Below, in pieces: positions 38,661 through 48,229 of a DNA stretch of 64,000 nucleotides. The position numbers were made by a program, and so were the translations under genes. This DNA is from Azorhizobium doebereinerae UFLA1-100 (GTDB taxonomy: Bacteria; Pseudomonadota; Alphaproteobacteria; Rhizobiales; Xanthobacteraceae): NCBI RefSeq assembly GCF_000473085.1, contig NZ_AXBA01000013.1, forward strand, positions 116,211-180,210. The letters run 5' to 3'. Positions within the stretch are counted from its first letter, which is position 1. Every line of letters begins with the position of its first letter. The notes below the pieces were generated by a model. It was not told the origin of the DNA. It saw only the letters and a program-made list of their open reading frames with translations, and made no database searches.

Positions 38661-40664
38661 ATGCCCTTCATGTCGAGCCGCGATCTCCACGACCGCATGG
38701 CCAATGCCATCCGGTTCCTCGCCATAGATGCCGTGGAGACCGCCAATTCCGGCCATCCCGGACTGCCGATGGGGGCCGCCGACGTTGCGACGGTACTGTT
38801 CAACCAGGCACTGAAGTTCGACGCCGCCGACCCGGCCTGGCCGGACCGCGACCGCTTCATCCTCTCCGCCGGCCACGGCTCGATGCTGCTCTACAGCCTG
38901 CTGCATCTGCTGGGCTTCGCCTCGCTGCCCATGGATGAGCTTCGGCGCTTCCGCCAGCTCGGCTCGCTGACCCCCGGGCACCCGGAGAATTTCGTTACCC
39001 CGGGCATCGAGACCACCACGGGTCCCCTCGGCCAGGGCATTTCCACCGCGGTCGGCTTCGCCATCGGCGAGCGGCTGATGGCGGCGCGCTTCGGCGCCGG
39101 CATCGTCGACCACCGCACCGTGGTGCTGGCCTCCGACGGCGACCTGATGGAAGGCATCAGCCAGGAAGCCATCGACATCGCCGGTCACATGCGGCTCGCC
39201 AAGCTCACCGTGCTGTGGGACGACAACCGCATCTCAATCGACGGCCCCATCTCGCTCTCCGGCTCCACCGACCAGCGCGCGCGCTTCGCCGCCTCCGGCT
39301 GGAACACCCTGGCGGTGGACGGCCACGATCCCGCGGCCATCCTCGCCGCGTTGAATACCGCCTATGCCTCCGACCGGCCGACCCTGATCGCCTGCCGCAC
39401 CACCATCGGCTTCGGCTCGCCTAGCCGGGCCGGCTCGGAGAAGGCGCACGGCGCCCCGCTCGGCGCGGCCGAGATCGAAGCCACCCGCAAGGCGCTCGGC
39501 TGGGAAGCCGGTCCGTTCGAGGTGCCCGTGGATGCGCGCGACGGCTGGCTGGCCGCCGGCAGCCGTGGCGCGGCCCAGCGTGCCGCCTGGCAGGCGCGCT
39601 TCGCCGCCCTGCCCGAGGCCGAGCGGGCCGAGTTCGAGCGTCGCCTGCGCGGCGAGCTGCCCGCCGCCGCCTTGGCGGAGGCAATCGCCGCCGTGAAGGC
39701 GAAGGCCATCGCCGACGGCAATGCGGTCGCCACCCGCAAGTCCTCCGAGATCGTGCTGGACGCCATCACCAAGGCGGTGCCGGAGATGATCGGCGGCTCC
39801 GCCGACCTGACCGGCTCCAACAACACCCGCGCCAAGGGCCAGAAGGCGGTGACGCCCGAGGACTTCTCCGGCACCTTCATCCACTGGGGCGTGCGCGAGC
39901 ACGGCATGGCCGCGGCCATGAACGGCCTCGCGCTGCACGGCGGCCTGAGCCCCTACAGCGGCACCTTCCTCGCGTTCGCCGACTATTCGCGCCCCGCCAT
40001 CCGCCTCGCGGCGCTGATGGGCACGCGGGTGATCCACGTGCTCACGCACGATTCCATCGGCCTCGGCGAGGACGGCCCGACCCACCAGCCGGTGGAGCAC
40101 CTGGCCGCCCTGCGCGCCATCCCGAACCTGCTGGTGATGCGTCCGGCCGACACGGTGGAGACCGCCGAGTGCTGGCAGATCGCGCTTGAGGCGAAGGACC
40201 GGCCGAGCGCGCTCATCCTCTCGCGCCAGAACCTGCCGCTGCTGCGCAAGGAGGCCACGGGCGAGAACAAGGCCGCCGGCGGCGCCTACGAAATCAGCCC
40301 CGCCGGCGGCGAGGCGCAGGTGTCGCTGTTCGCCACCGGCTCGGAAGTCTCCCTCGCCGTCGAGGCGCAGGCGCTGCTCGAAGCCGAGGGCGTGCCGACC
40401 CGCGTGGTCTCGGTGCCCTCGTTCGAACTGTTCCTGTCCCGTCCGCTGGCCGAGCGCCGCGCGGTGATCGGCAAGGCCCCGGCGCGGGTCGGCATCGAGG
40501 CCGCCATCCGCATGGGCTGGGACAGCATCATCGGCTCGGATGCCGCCTTCATCGGCATGACCTCGTTCGGCGCCAGCGCGCCGGCCAAGGAACTTTACAA
40601 GCATTTCGGCATTACGCCTCAGGCGGTGGCTGCTGCCGCGCTTGAGCAGTTGCGGCAGGGCTGA
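38661..40664 (+). CDS. tkt: Transketolase
   Basis: A thiamine diphosphate enzyme that exchanges two-carbon units between sugar phosphates in the pentose phosphate or Calvin pathways. The 667-residue product has [35 protein letters not shown], the TPP motif [14 protein letters not shown]...[11 protein letters not shown], the second-domain [24 protein letters not shown] and [20 protein letters not shown], all typical of Tkt. Two close ATGs (38661 and 38670) are possible. It leads a same-strand run with gap, pgk and class I fba, a central carbon cluster. No Calvin-specific partner genes are in the window. Confidence 0.96.
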   Translation: MPFMSSRDLHDRMANAIRFLAIDAVETANSGHPGLPMGAADVATVLFNQALKFDAADPAWPDRDRFILSAGHGSMLLYSLLHLLGFASLPMDELRRFRQLGSLTPGHPENFVTPGIETTTGPLGQGISTAVGFAIGERLMAARFGAGIVDHRTVVLASDGDLMEGISQEAIDIAGHMRLAKLTVLWDDNRISIDGPISLSGSTDQRARFAASGWNTLAVDGHDPAAILAALNTAYASDRPTLIACRTTIGFGSPSRAGSEKAHGAPLGAAEIEATRKALGWEAGPFEVPVDARDGWLAAGSRGAAQRAAWQARFAALPEAERAEFERRLRGELPAAALAEAIAAVKAKAIADGNAVATRKSSEIVLDAITKAVPEMIGGSADLTGSNNTRAKGQKAVTPEDFSGTFIHWGVREHGMAAAMNGLALHGGLSPYSGTFLAFADYSRPAIRLAALMGTRVIHVLTHDSIGLGEDGPTHQPVEHLAALRAIPNLLVMRPADTVETAECWQIALEAKDRPSALILSRQNLPLLRKEATGENKAAGGAYEISPAGGEAQVSLFATGSEVSLAVEAQALLEAEGVPTRVVSVPSFELFLSRPLAERRAVIGKAPARVGIEAAIRMGWDSIIGSDAAFIGMTSFGASAPAKELYKHFGITPQAVAAAALEQLRQG

Positions 40665-40761
40665 CGGGGGGCGCGCGGCATCCGCCGCGCTTGAGCCTCC
40701 ACCCCAACCCGGCCGGACAGAGCACCATCCCGGACATGGCGCCCGGGCGTGCCTGTGACCG

Positions 40762-40815
40762 CCGCCGGCGCCTCCGGCGCCCGGCGGACCAATCGATCAG
40801 GCCGGCCTGAGGCCG
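40762..40815 (+). other. GC-rich stem-loops in the tkt-gap leader
   Basis: The stem ccgccggcgcc / ggcgcccggcgg (40762-40787) and a second aggccgg/ccggcct-type stem (about 40800-40815) lie just ahead of the gap ribosome site. No T-run follows, so a stabilising or attenuating mRNA structure is more likely than a terminator. Confidence 0.5.
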
Positions 40816-40834
40816 GCACATGGAGGATGGAAAA

Positions 40835-41842
40835 ATGACGGTGAAGGTGGCCATCAACGGGTTCGGCCGTATCGGGCGCAACGTGCTGCGCGCCATCATC
40901 GAATCCGGTCGCACCGACATCCAGGTGGTGGCCATCAACGACCTCGCCCCGGTTGAGACCAACGCCCACCTGCTGCGCTACGACAGCGTGCACGGCCGCT
41001 TTCCGGCCAAGGTGACGGTGGACGGCGACAGCATCGACGTCGGCCAGGGCAAGATCAAGGTGACCGCCGTGCGCGATCCCGCGCAGCTTCCCCACAAGGA
41101 GCTGGGCGTCGACATCGCGCTCGAGTGCACCGGCATCTTCACCTCCAAGGAGAAGGCGTCCGCGCATCTGGCCGCCGGCGCCAAGCGCGTCCTGGTGTCC
41201 GCCCCCGCCGACGGCGCCGACCTCACCGTCGTCTATGGCGTGAACCACCAGTTGCTGAAGCCGGAACACCTCGTCGTCTCCAACGCGTCCTGCACCACCA
41301 ACTGCCTCGCGCCGGTGGCCAAGGTGCTGAATGACACGGTCGGCATCGTGCACGGCTTCATGACCACGGTGCACTCCTACACCAACGACCAGCCCTCGCT
41401 GGACCAGGTGCACAAGGACCTCTACCGCGCCCGCGCCGCCGCTCTGTCCATGATCCCCACCTCCACCGGAGCCGCCAAGGCGGTGGGCCTCGTGCTGCCG
41501 GAGCTGAAGGGCAAGCTGGACGGCGTCTCCATCCGCGTGCCGACCCCCAACGTCTCGGTCATCGACCTCAAGTTCGTGGCCAAGCGCGCCACGACGGTGG
41601 AAGAGATCAATGCCGCCATCAAGGCGGCGGCCGACGGCCCGCTCAAGGGCATCCTCGGCTACACGCTGGAGCCCAACGTCTCCATCGACTTCAACCACGA
41701 CCCCCACTCGTCCACCTTCCACATGGACCAGACCAAGGTCATGGACGGCACGCTGGTGCGCGTGATGTCCTGGTACGACAACGAGTGGGGCTTCTCGAAC
41801 CGCATGTCGGACACCGCCGTCGCCCTCGCCAAGCTCGGTTGA
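40835..41842 (+). CDS. gap: Type I glyceraldehyde-3-phosphate dehydrogenase
   Basis: Interconverts glyceraldehyde-3-phosphate and 1,3-bisphosphoglycerate. The 335-residue product has the Rossmann start [18 protein letters not shown], Asp36 in VVAINDLAP (favouring NAD), the catalytic [12 protein letters not shown] with Cys153, and the phosphate-site [20 protein letters not shown], plus [12 protein letters not shown] at the end. GGAGGATGG before ATG 40835 fixes the start over an in-frame ATG five codons upstream. It is 28 bases upstream of pgk and evidently co-transcribed. Confidence 0.97.
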   Translation: MTVKVAINGFGRIGRNVLRAIIESGRTDIQVVAINDLAPVETNAHLLRYDSVHGRFPAKVTVDGDSIDVGQGKIKVTAVRDPAQLPHKELGVDIALECTGIFTSKEKASAHLAAGAKRVLVSAPADGADLTVVYGVNHQLLKPEHLVVSNASCTTNCLAPVAKVLNDTVGIVHGFMTTVHSYTNDQPSLDQVHKDLYRARAAALSMIPTSTGAAKAVGLVLPELKGKLDGVSIRVPTPNVSVIDLKFVAKRATTVEEINAAIKAAADGPLKGILGYTLEPNVSIDFNHDPHSSTFHMDQTKVMDGTLVRVMSWYDNEWGFSNRMSDTAVALAKLG

Positions 41843-41870
41843 GCGGCCAACGGTCAGGGAGAGCAGCATC

Positions 41871-43061
41871 ATGCCGACTTTCCGCACCCTCGACGACGCG
41901 GACCTCGCCGGAAAGCGGGTCCTCGTCCGCGTCGACCTGAATGTCCCCATGGACGGCGGGCGCGTCACCGATGACACCCGCATCCAGGCCATCCTGCCGA
42001 CCATCCGGGCCATCACCGGACAGGGCGGGAAGGCCATCCTGCTGTCCCATTTCGGCCGCCCGAAGGGACGCGACGACAGCCAGTCGCTCGCCCCCGTCGC
42101 TGCCGCGGTGGAAGAGCGCCTGGGCCAGCCGGTAGCCTTCGCCGATGACTGCGTGGGCGAGGATGCGGCCAAGGCCGTGTCCGCCCTTCAGCCCGGCGGC
42201 GTGCTGGTGCTGGAGAACACCCGCTTCCATGCGGGCGAGGAGAAGAACGCCGCCGACTTCGTGCAGCAGCTCGCGGCGCTCGGCGACATCTATGTCAACG
42301 ACGCCTTCTCCACGGCCCACCGTGCCCACGCCTCCACCGAGGGCCTCGCCCACAAGCTGCCGGCCTTCGCCGGCCGCAGCATGCAGGGCGAACTCGACGC
42401 GCTGACCAAGGCGCTCGAGGCTCCGCAGCGGCCGGTGCTGGCCGTGGTCGGTGGCGCCAAGGTGTCGAGCAAGCTGGAACTGCTCGGCAACCTCACCGCC
42501 AAGGTGGATATCCTGGTCATCGGCGGCGGCATGGCCAACACCTTCCTCGCCGCCAAGGGCGTGAAGGTCGGCAAGTCGCTGTGCGAGCACGACCTCGCCG
42601 ACACCGCCCGCCAGATCCTCGCGACCGCCGCCTCGCACGGCTGCGAGATCGTGCTGCCGGTGGATGCGGTGGTCACCAAGACCTTCGCCGCCAACGCGCC
42701 GCACCGCGTGGTGCCGGTGGACCAGGTGGCGGACGACGAGATGATCCTGGATGCCGGCCCGGCGACCGTCGACCTGGTGAAGGCCAAGCTCAAGGGCGCC
42801 AGGACGGTGGTCTGGAACGGCCCGTTCGGCGCCTTCGAGCTGCCGCCCTTCGATGCCGCCACCGTGGCGGTGGCGCGGGCGGTGGCCGAGGCCACCAAGG
42901 CGGGCGAGCTTCTCTCCGTGGCCGGCGGTGGCGATACCGTCGCGGCCCTCAACCATGCCGGGGCCGGACAGGATTTCTCCTATGTGTCCACCGCCGGCGG
43001 TGCCTTCCTGGAATGGCTGGAAGGCAAGCAGTTACCCGGGGTCGAGGCGCTGCGTCGCTGA
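41871..43061 (+). CDS. pgk: Phosphoglycerate kinase
   Basis: Transfers phosphate between 1,3-bisphosphoglycerate and ADP. The 396-residue protein carries [58 protein letters not shown], the hinge [23 protein letters not shown] and the nucleotide loop [17 protein letters not shown] precedes the ATG. It follows gap and is 69 bases upstream of the class I aldolase gene. Confidence 0.97.
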   Translation: MPTFRTLDDADLAGKRVLVRVDLNVPMDGGRVTDDTRIQAILPTIRAITGQGGKAILLSHFGRPKGRDDSQSLAPVAAAVEERLGQPVAFADDCVGEDAAKAVSALQPGGVLVLENTRFHAGEEKNAADFVQQLAALGDIYVNDAFSTAHRAHASTEGLAHKLPAFAGRSMQGELDALTKALEAPQRPVLAVVGGAKVSSKLELLGNLTAKVDILVIGGGMANTFLAAKGVKVGKSLCEHDLADTARQILATAASHGCEIVLPVDAVVTKTFAANAPHRVVPVDQVADDEMILDAGPATVDLVKAKLKGARTVVWNGPFGAFELPPFDAATVAVARAVAEATKAGELLSVAGGGDTVAALNHAGAGQDFSYVSTAGGAFLEWLEGKQLPGVEALRR

Positions 43062-43130
43062 GACCCTGGTGTTATATTCCAACCATAAGCTTTGGCACGC
43101 GCCGCTCTGGCGGCTTCAGGGATAGGCAGG

Positions 43131-44156
43131 ATGATGAAGGCTGAGCTCGAGGCGATCGCGCAGAAAATGGTGTCCGACGGCAAGGGGATCCTCGCCGCCG
43201 ACGAAAGCACCAGCACCATCAAGAAGCGGTTCGACGCCATCGGGGTCGAATCCACCGAGGACAATCGCCGCGACTATCGCGAGCTGATGTTCCGCGCGGA
43301 CGCGATGCAGGAGTACATCTCCGGCGTCATCCTGTTCGACGAGACCATCCGCCAGAAGGCCAAGGACGGCACGCCGCTCGTGACCCTGATCGAGCAGGCC
43401 GGCTCGATTCCGGGCATCAAGGTGGACGCGGGCGCCAAGCCCATGGCCCTGTTCCCCGGCGAGACCATCACCGAAGGCCTCGACGGCCTCGGCGGCCGGC
43501 TGAAGGAATATTACGATCTCGGTGCCCGCTTCGCGAAGTGGCGCGCGGTGATCGACATCGGCGCCGGCATCCCGACGCCGGGCGCGGTGGCCGCCAATGC
43601 CCACGCGCTCGCCCGCTATGCGGCGCTGTGCCAGGAAGCCGGCATCGTCCCGATCGTCGAGCCGGAAGTGCTGATGGACGGCGACCACGGCATCGAGCGC
43701 TGCTACGAGGTGACGGAATACGTCCTCAAGGTGGTGTTCTCCGAGCTTTACCTCCAGCGTGTCTGCCTGGAAGGCATGGTGCTGAAGCCCAACATGATCG
43801 TGCCGGGCAAGAAGGCGCGCACCCAGGCCTCCGTCGCGGAAGTGGCCGAGAAGACCGTGCGGGTCCTGAAGTCCACCGTGCCGGCGGCCGTGCCGGGCAT
43901 CGCCTTCCTCTCCGGCGGCCAGTCGGACGAGGACGCCACGGCCCATCTCGACGCCATGGTGAAGCTGGGCAGCCTGCCCTGGAAGCTCACCTATTCCTAC
44001 GGTCGCGCCCTCCAGGCGGCGCCGCAGAAGGCGTGGTCGGGCAAGGCCGAGAACGTGGCCGCCGCCCAGGCCGCCTTCACCCACCGCGCGCGCATGAACT
44101 CCCTGGCCGCGCTGGGCCAGTGGAGCTCCGAGCAGGAAAAGAAGAAGGCCGCCTGA
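43131..44156 (+). CDS. Class I fructose-bisphosphate aldolase
   Basis: A Schiff-base aldolase, 341 residues. Class I marks: GKGILAADESTSTIKKRF at the N-terminus, SGVILFDETIRQ, IVPIVEPEVLMDGDH, and LEGMVLKPNMIVPGKK with the Schiff-base Lys219. LSGGQSDEDATAHLDAM and WKLTYSYGRALQ complete the barrel. Use of class I rather than the bacterial class II enzyme is usual in this branch of Hyphomicrobiales. The paired ATGs at 43131/43134 leave the start uncertain by one residue. A 10-bp terminator stem follows. Confidence 0.95.
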   Translation: MMKAELEAIAQKMVSDGKGILAADESTSTIKKRFDAIGVESTEDNRRDYRELMFRADAMQEYISGVILFDETIRQKAKDGTPLVTLIEQAGSIPGIKVDAGAKPMALFPGETITEGLDGLGGRLKEYYDLGARFAKWRAVIDIGAGIPTPGAVAANAHALARYAALCQEAGIVPIVEPEVLMDGDHGIERCYEVTEYVLKVVFSELYLQRVCLEGMVLKPNMIVPGKKARTQASVAEVAEKTVRVLKSTVPAAVPGIAFLSGGQSDEDATAHLDAMVKLGSLPWKLTYSYGRALQAAPQKAWSGKAENVAAAQAAFTHRARMNSLAALGQWSSEQEKKKAA

Positions 44157-44198
44157 GCCTGACCCGCCGGCCGGGCAACCGGCCGGCCGTGCCGATAC

Positions 44199-44236
44199 GA
44201 GCCCGCCGTTCCGAAAGGGGCGGCGGGCTCTTGCTT
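44199..44236 (+). terminator. Terminator of the tkt-gap-pgk-fba cluster
   Basis: A 10-bp perfect stem gagcccgccg / cggcgggctc (44199-44208 and 44221-44230) with a 12-base loop, followed by ttgctt. A second GC stem precedes it at about 44166-44187. Confidence 0.7.
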
Positions 44237-44362
44237 GATGGCCGGTGCATGGCTTAGAGCCGGATGGCCCGGGGCGATCATCCGCCCGGGGTGGCCGCGC
44301 GTCCCAGGCAGCCCGCGCCCTCAGCCCCTCTTTTGCCTGTTTTCTGGCCGACCGATCTCGCC

Positions 44363-44980
44363 ATGCCTTCTGATCCGGTGCTCCCCCGTTGCCGCCTGAT
44401 GCTCGTGCTGCCCCCCGCCCTTCCGGCGGAGGCCGCCGCTGCATGGGTCAAGGCCGGCGACGTCGCCGCGGTCATCGCCACCCTGCCCGCCGGCGGTGAG
44501 GTGGCGGCGCTGGAAACCCTGCGCGCTCTCTGCGAGACGGTGCAGGCGGCAGGCGCCGCCTTCCTCGTGGAGGACCGGCCCGACATCGCCGGCGCCATCA
44601 AGGCCGATGGCGTCCATGTGGCGAGCCTCGCCGCCCTGGCCCGTGCCCTCAAGAGCGTGAAGCCCGACGGCATCGCCGGGGTCGGCCTCTCCAGCCGCCA
44701 CGACGCCATGGAAGCGGGCGAGGCCGGCGCCGACTACCTGCTGTTCGGTGGCCTCGACGGTTCCGACCCCATCGGGCCTGTGGCCGATCTGGTGAACTGG
44801 TGGGCCGAGCTGTTCGAAGTGCCCTGCGTCGGTGTCGCCACCACGCTGGAGGATGCGCAGGCCCTCGCCGCCGCCGGGGCTGATTTCATCGCCCTCGCCG
44901 CCTTGCCGGACGGCGCGGATGGCGCGGCTTTGATCGCCGCCGTGGACCGCCACCTGGCGAGCCTGGAGCGCGGCGCATGA
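44363..44980 (+). CDS. ThiE-like (thiamine phosphate synthase fold) protein with degenerate motifs
   Basis: A 205-residue TIM-barrel protein of the ThiE/TenI family. The strand order is recognisable: FLVEDRPDIAGAIKADGVHV replaces the NDR...ADGVHLGQ motif, GVGLSSRHDAMEAGEAGADYLLFG corresponds to GVSxH...GADYIGxGP, and CVGVATTLEDAQALAAAGADFIAL to the final phosphate-binding glycine strand. The GQxD and (P)VVAIGGI elements of true thiamine-phosphate synthase are altered, so catalysis is doubtful. It is linked to the Sel1 gene by a four-base overlap and follows the aldolase gene. Annotated elsewhere as thiamine phosphate synthase. Confidence 0.78.
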   Translation: MPSDPVLPRCRLMLVLPPALPAEAAAAWVKAGDVAAVIATLPAGGEVAALETLRALCETVQAAGAAFLVEDRPDIAGAIKADGVHVASLAALARALKSVKPDGIAGVGLSSRHDAMEAGEAGADYLLFGGLDGSDPIGPVADLVNWWAELFEVPCVGVATTLEDAQALAAAGADFIALAALPDGADGAALIAAVDRHLASLERGA

Positions 44981-46062
44981 CGCTGGCCCGGTCCCGGCCC
45001 GTGCAGCCACGGCTGCCGCGCGCGCGCCTGCCTGCCGTCCTGCTCGCCCTGCTGCTCGCCGCCCCGCTCGCGGTGTCGCCCGCCGAGGCACAGAACCCGG
45101 CGGCCAAGCCCGCCGCGAAGCAGACCAAGCCTGCGACCCCTGCCAAGCCGGCCACGCCGGCTCCGGCCGCGCCCCCCGCATCCATACCGCTGCTGCCGAG
45201 CGTGACCGCCGACACGTCGCCTGTGCCGCCCGGCGGCGATGGCGCCTATGGCGCCTACCAGCGCGGCTTCTACCTCTCCGCCTTCCGGGAGGCGACGCAG
45301 CGCGCCGAGGCCGGCAAGGACCCGGCCGCCGAAACCCTTCTGGGCGAGCTTTACTCCCATGGGCTGGGCGTGCCCTACAACGCCGCCAAGGCCGCCGACT
45401 GGTACGGCCGAGCCATCAAGGACGGTTCGGTCGAAGCCATGTTCGCCCTCGGCATGATGAACCTGATGGGCGAAGGCGGCCCCCGCAATCTGAAGGCGGC
45501 CTCGCAACTGTTCGAACAGGCCGCGAGCAAGGGCCATACCGCCGCCGCCTACAATCTCGGCCTGCTCTATCTTCAGGGCGAGGCCATGCCGCAGGATTTC
45601 ACCGCCGCGGCCAAATGGTTCAAGGTGGCCGCCGACGGCGGGGTGTCCGACGCCCAATATGCCCTCGCGGTGCTGCTGCGCGAAGGCAACGGCGTGCCCG
45701 CCGATCCCGCCGCGGCCACCCGGATGCTAAAGGCCGCCGCCGCCGAAGGCCATGTGACCGCGGAGGTGGAATTCGCCATCGCCACGTTCAACGGCGAAGG
45801 CGTGCCGAAGGACGAGGCCGCCGCCGCGCGGCTGTTCCGCAAGGCGGCGCTGGCCGGCAACGCGATCGCGCAGAACCGCTATGCGCGCATCCTCTCCGCC
45901 GGGCGCGGCGCGCCGCAGGACAAGACCATGGCCGCCGCCTGGCATCTGCTGGCCAAATCCAAGGGCCTCGGCGATCCTTATCTCGACGGCGTGGTCGCCG
46001 CGCTCCCCCCAGCCGACCGCAAGAAGGCCGAGGACACCGCCCGCAAGTGGGCGGGCGAGTGA
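44977..46062 (+). CDS. Exported Sel1-repeat protein
   Basis: A 361-residue periplasmic protein. A signal peptide (about 1-39, cleavage after SPAEA) precedes a Lys/Pro/Ala linker, then at least six Sel1 repeats: AETLLGELYSHGLGVPYNAA, AMFALGMMNLMGEGGPRNL, AAYNLGLLYLQGEAMPQD, AQYALAVLLREGNGVPADP, AEVEFAIATFNGEGVPKDE and AQNRYARILSAGRGAPQDK. Sel1 proteins act as scaffolds in envelope assembly or signalling. The ATG overlaps the ThiE-like gene stop (ATGA), indicating translational coupling with an apparently unrelated cytoplasmic protein. Confidence 0.88.
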   Translation: MTLARSRPVQPRLPRARLPAVLLALLLAAPLAVSPAEAQNPAAKPAAKQTKPATPAKPATPAPAAPPASIPLLPSVTADTSPVPPGGDGAYGAYQRGFYLSAFREATQRAEAGKDPAAETLLGELYSHGLGVPYNAAKAADWYGRAIKDGSVEAMFALGMMNLMGEGGPRNLKAASQLFEQAASKGHTAAAYNLGLLYLQGEAMPQDFTAAAKWFKVAADGGVSDAQYALAVLLREGNGVPADPAAATRMLKAAAAEGHVTAEVEFAIATFNGEGVPKDEAAAARLFRKAALAGNAIAQNRYARILSAGRGAPQDKTMAAAWHLLAKSKGLGDPYLDGVVAALPPADRKKAEDTARKWAGE

Positions 46063-46168
46063 AACGCGGCCTTGACCTTGCCATGAGAGGGGGGCACACG
46101 AACCCCTTCCTTATCCCGTCACGGCGGTCGCGCCTTCGCTGCGCCGCGCCCCCAGGAACCTCGTCCGC

Positions 46169-46957
46169 ATGATCCGTTCGCCCCTCATCACCGTCATGGT
46201 CCAGGCCGTCCGCAAGGCCGGCCGGGCCCTCGCCCGCGACTTCGGCGAGGTCGAGAACCTGCAGGTTTCGCTGAAGGGGCCGGCCAATTTCGTCTCCTCC
46301 GCCGACCGCAAGGCCGAGGACACGCTGTTCGCCGAACTCTCCCGCGCCCGCCCCGGCTACGGCTTCAACATGGAAGAGCGCGGCCGGGTCGAGGGCACGG
46401 ACGAGACCAACGAATGGGTGGTGGATCCGCTCGACGGCACCACCAACTTCCTGCACGGCATCCCGATCTTCGCCATTTCGCTCGCCCTGGTGCGCAACGG
46501 CGTACCGTTCGCCGGCGTGATCTTCAATCCCGTCACCGATGAGCTTTACGTCGCGGAGAAGGGCCAGGGCGCCTATCTCAACGACCGCCGCCTGCGCGTC
46601 GCCGCCCGCCGCAAGCTCGCCGACAGCGTGGTCGGCTGCGGCATTCCCCATCTCGGTCGCGGCGACCACAACAAGTTCCAGCGCGAGCTTGCCCTGGTTC
46701 AGGGCCAGGTGGCCGGCGTGCGCCGCACGGGCGCCGCCGCCATCGACCTCGCCTGGGTGGCAGCCGGCCGCTTCGACGGCTTCTGGGAGCGCGACCTCTC
46801 GCCGTGGGACATGGCGGCGGGCATCATCCTCATCCGCGAGGCGGGCGGCTATGTCTCCGACCTCGACGGCGGCGACAAGTCGCTCGACACCGGCCACATC
46901 ATCGCCGGCAACGAGACCATCCGCGAAGACCTGATCCGACTGCTGAAGAAAGCCTGA
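46169..46957 (+). CDS. suhB: Inositol monophosphatase family protein (SuhB-like)
   Basis: A Mg2+-dependent phosphatase of 262 residues. The metal site is visible as WVVDPLDGTTNFLHGIPIF, with the downstream signature WERDLSPWDMAAGIILIREAGG. The N-terminal half has VSSADRKAEDTLFAEL and MEERGRVEG, the latter standing for the usual GEE glutamates. Members dephosphorylate inositol-1-phosphate; SuhB also acts in rRNA antitermination in E. coli. It is followed by the orphan stator pair after 173 bases. Confidence 0.9.
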   Translation: MIRSPLITVMVQAVRKAGRALARDFGEVENLQVSLKGPANFVSSADRKAEDTLFAELSRARPGYGFNMEERGRVEGTDETNEWVVDPLDGTTNFLHGIPIFAISLALVRNGVPFAGVIFNPVTDELYVAEKGQGAYLNDRRLRVAARRKLADSVVGCGIPHLGRGDHNKFQRELALVQGQVAGVRRTGAAAIDLAWVAAGRFDGFWERDLSPWDMAAGIILIREAGGYVSDLDGGDKSLDTGHIIAGNETIREDLIRLLKKA

Positions 46958-47130
46958 CCGGAGCGGGCCGCAAAACACAGCTTAAGGTTGATCTGGCGGC
47001 CAGTTTCTGCGGAACACGTTCAGAAGCGTTCGAAATTCCGCTACGGACGGCAGAACCTCATGTCATCCGGTTCCCTTTGCAGTCTGTTATGCGATAGTTC
47101 GAATCGCGGGGAAGACAAGCGGGAGCGAGC

Positions 47131-48228
47131 ATGACGCGGGCCGTCGACCCTTTCTTGAAAGTTTCGTCCCCCCGCATCTTCCTGGTGCGGATGATCGTGT
47201 TCCTGCTGCTCTGCGCGGCGCTGGCGGCGGTGCTGTACAAGCAGATCCTCGCTGCCTTCATGAACAACCCGGGCCTCAACGGCGTCATTTTCGGCGTGCT
47301 GGGGATCGGCATCATCCTCGCCATCCGCCAGGTGGCCCGGCTGTTCCCCGAGGTGGAGTGGGTGAACTCCTTCCGCCTCGCCGATCCCGGCCTCGCCGTC
47401 TCCCGCGCCCCGACCCTGCTCGCCCCGATGGCCGCACTGCTCGGCGACCGCATGGGCCGCATGGCGATCTCCCAGGTCACCATGCGCTCCATCCTGGATT
47501 CCATCGGAACCCGGCTGGACGAGGCCCGCGACACGGCCCGCTACCTCACCGGACTGCTGGTCTTCCTCGGCCTGCTCGGCACCTTCTGGGGCCTCTTGGA
47601 GACCGTCAGCTCCATCGGCGCCGTGATCTCCTCGCTCCAGGTGGGGCCGGATACCGGCTCGGTGTTCGAGGAAATGAAGACCGGCCTCGCCGCGCCGCTC
47701 GCCGGCATGGGCATCTCCTTCTCGTCCTCGCTGTTCGGCCTCGCCGGCTCCCTGGTGCTCGGCTTTCTCGACCTCCAGGCCAGCCAGGCGCAAACGCGCT
47801 TCTACACCGATCTGGAGGACTGGCTGTCCACCACCGTGCGCGACCTCGACGACGGCTACGCGGCCCGCCCGGTGGAGGCTCGCCCGATCCAGGTGGTGGA
47901 GCGCGAGCTGCCGGACGCCCGCCCCGTCACCGCCCTCCTGCCGCCGCCCGCCCCGCTCGACCTCGCCCCCCTGGTGGACGCCATGGCCCGACTGGAGCGG
48001 ACCATGACCGAATCCGGCTCGCAGCGGGTCACGACTGCGGTGGCCCATCTGGCGGAGAGCCTCCAGGGCCTCGTCACGCACATGCGCTCGGAACAGGCCG
48101 TGCTCAAGCAGATGGCGGACACCCAGGGCGCCCAGCAGGCGGACATCCGCCGCCTCATCGAGCGCCTGGACAAGGCGCTGACCGCTTCGGAGGACGCCGA
48201 GGCGGCCGGCGGCCACAGGAGAAACTAG
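47131..48228 (+). CDS. MotA/TolQ/ExbB-type ion-channel protein, orphan stator subunit A
   Basis: A 365-residue inner-membrane protein. Hydrophobic helices are at about 16-37, 50-66, 140-160 and 198-228. The family signature is TARYLTGLLVFLGLLGTFWG, then PLAGMGISFSSSLFGLAGSL, corresponding to the channel helices of MotA and TolQ. A cytoplasmic C-terminal extension has a Pro-rich part and a coiled coil (RTMTESGSQRVTTAVAHLAE). GGGAG precedes ATG 47131. One base separates it from the MotB-like gene, so they must act as a pair. The tolQ of this genome lies at 25751-26521, so this is a distinct system; flagellar neighbours are absent. Confidence 0.85.
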   Translation: MTRAVDPFLKVSSPRIFLVRMIVFLLLCAALAAVLYKQILAAFMNNPGLNGVIFGVLGIGIILAIRQVARLFPEVEWVNSFRLADPGLAVSRAPTLLAPMAALLGDRMGRMAISQVTMRSILDSIGTRLDEARDTARYLTGLLVFLGLLGTFWGLLETVSSIGAVISSLQVGPDTGSVFEEMKTGLAAPLAGMGISFSSSLFGLAGSLVLGFLDLQASQAQTRFYTDLEDWLSTTVRDLDDGYAARPVEARPIQVVERELPDARPVTALLPPPAPLDLAPLVDAMARLERTMTESGSQRVTTAVAHLAESLQGLVTHMRSEQAVLKQMADTQGAQQADIRRLIERLDKALTASEDAEAAGGHRRN

Positions 48229-48229
48229 G

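Noticed and set aside
38661..44156. Calvin-cycle cbb operon
   Set aside because: No RuBisCO, phosphoribulokinase, fructose bisphosphatase or cbbR gene in the window.
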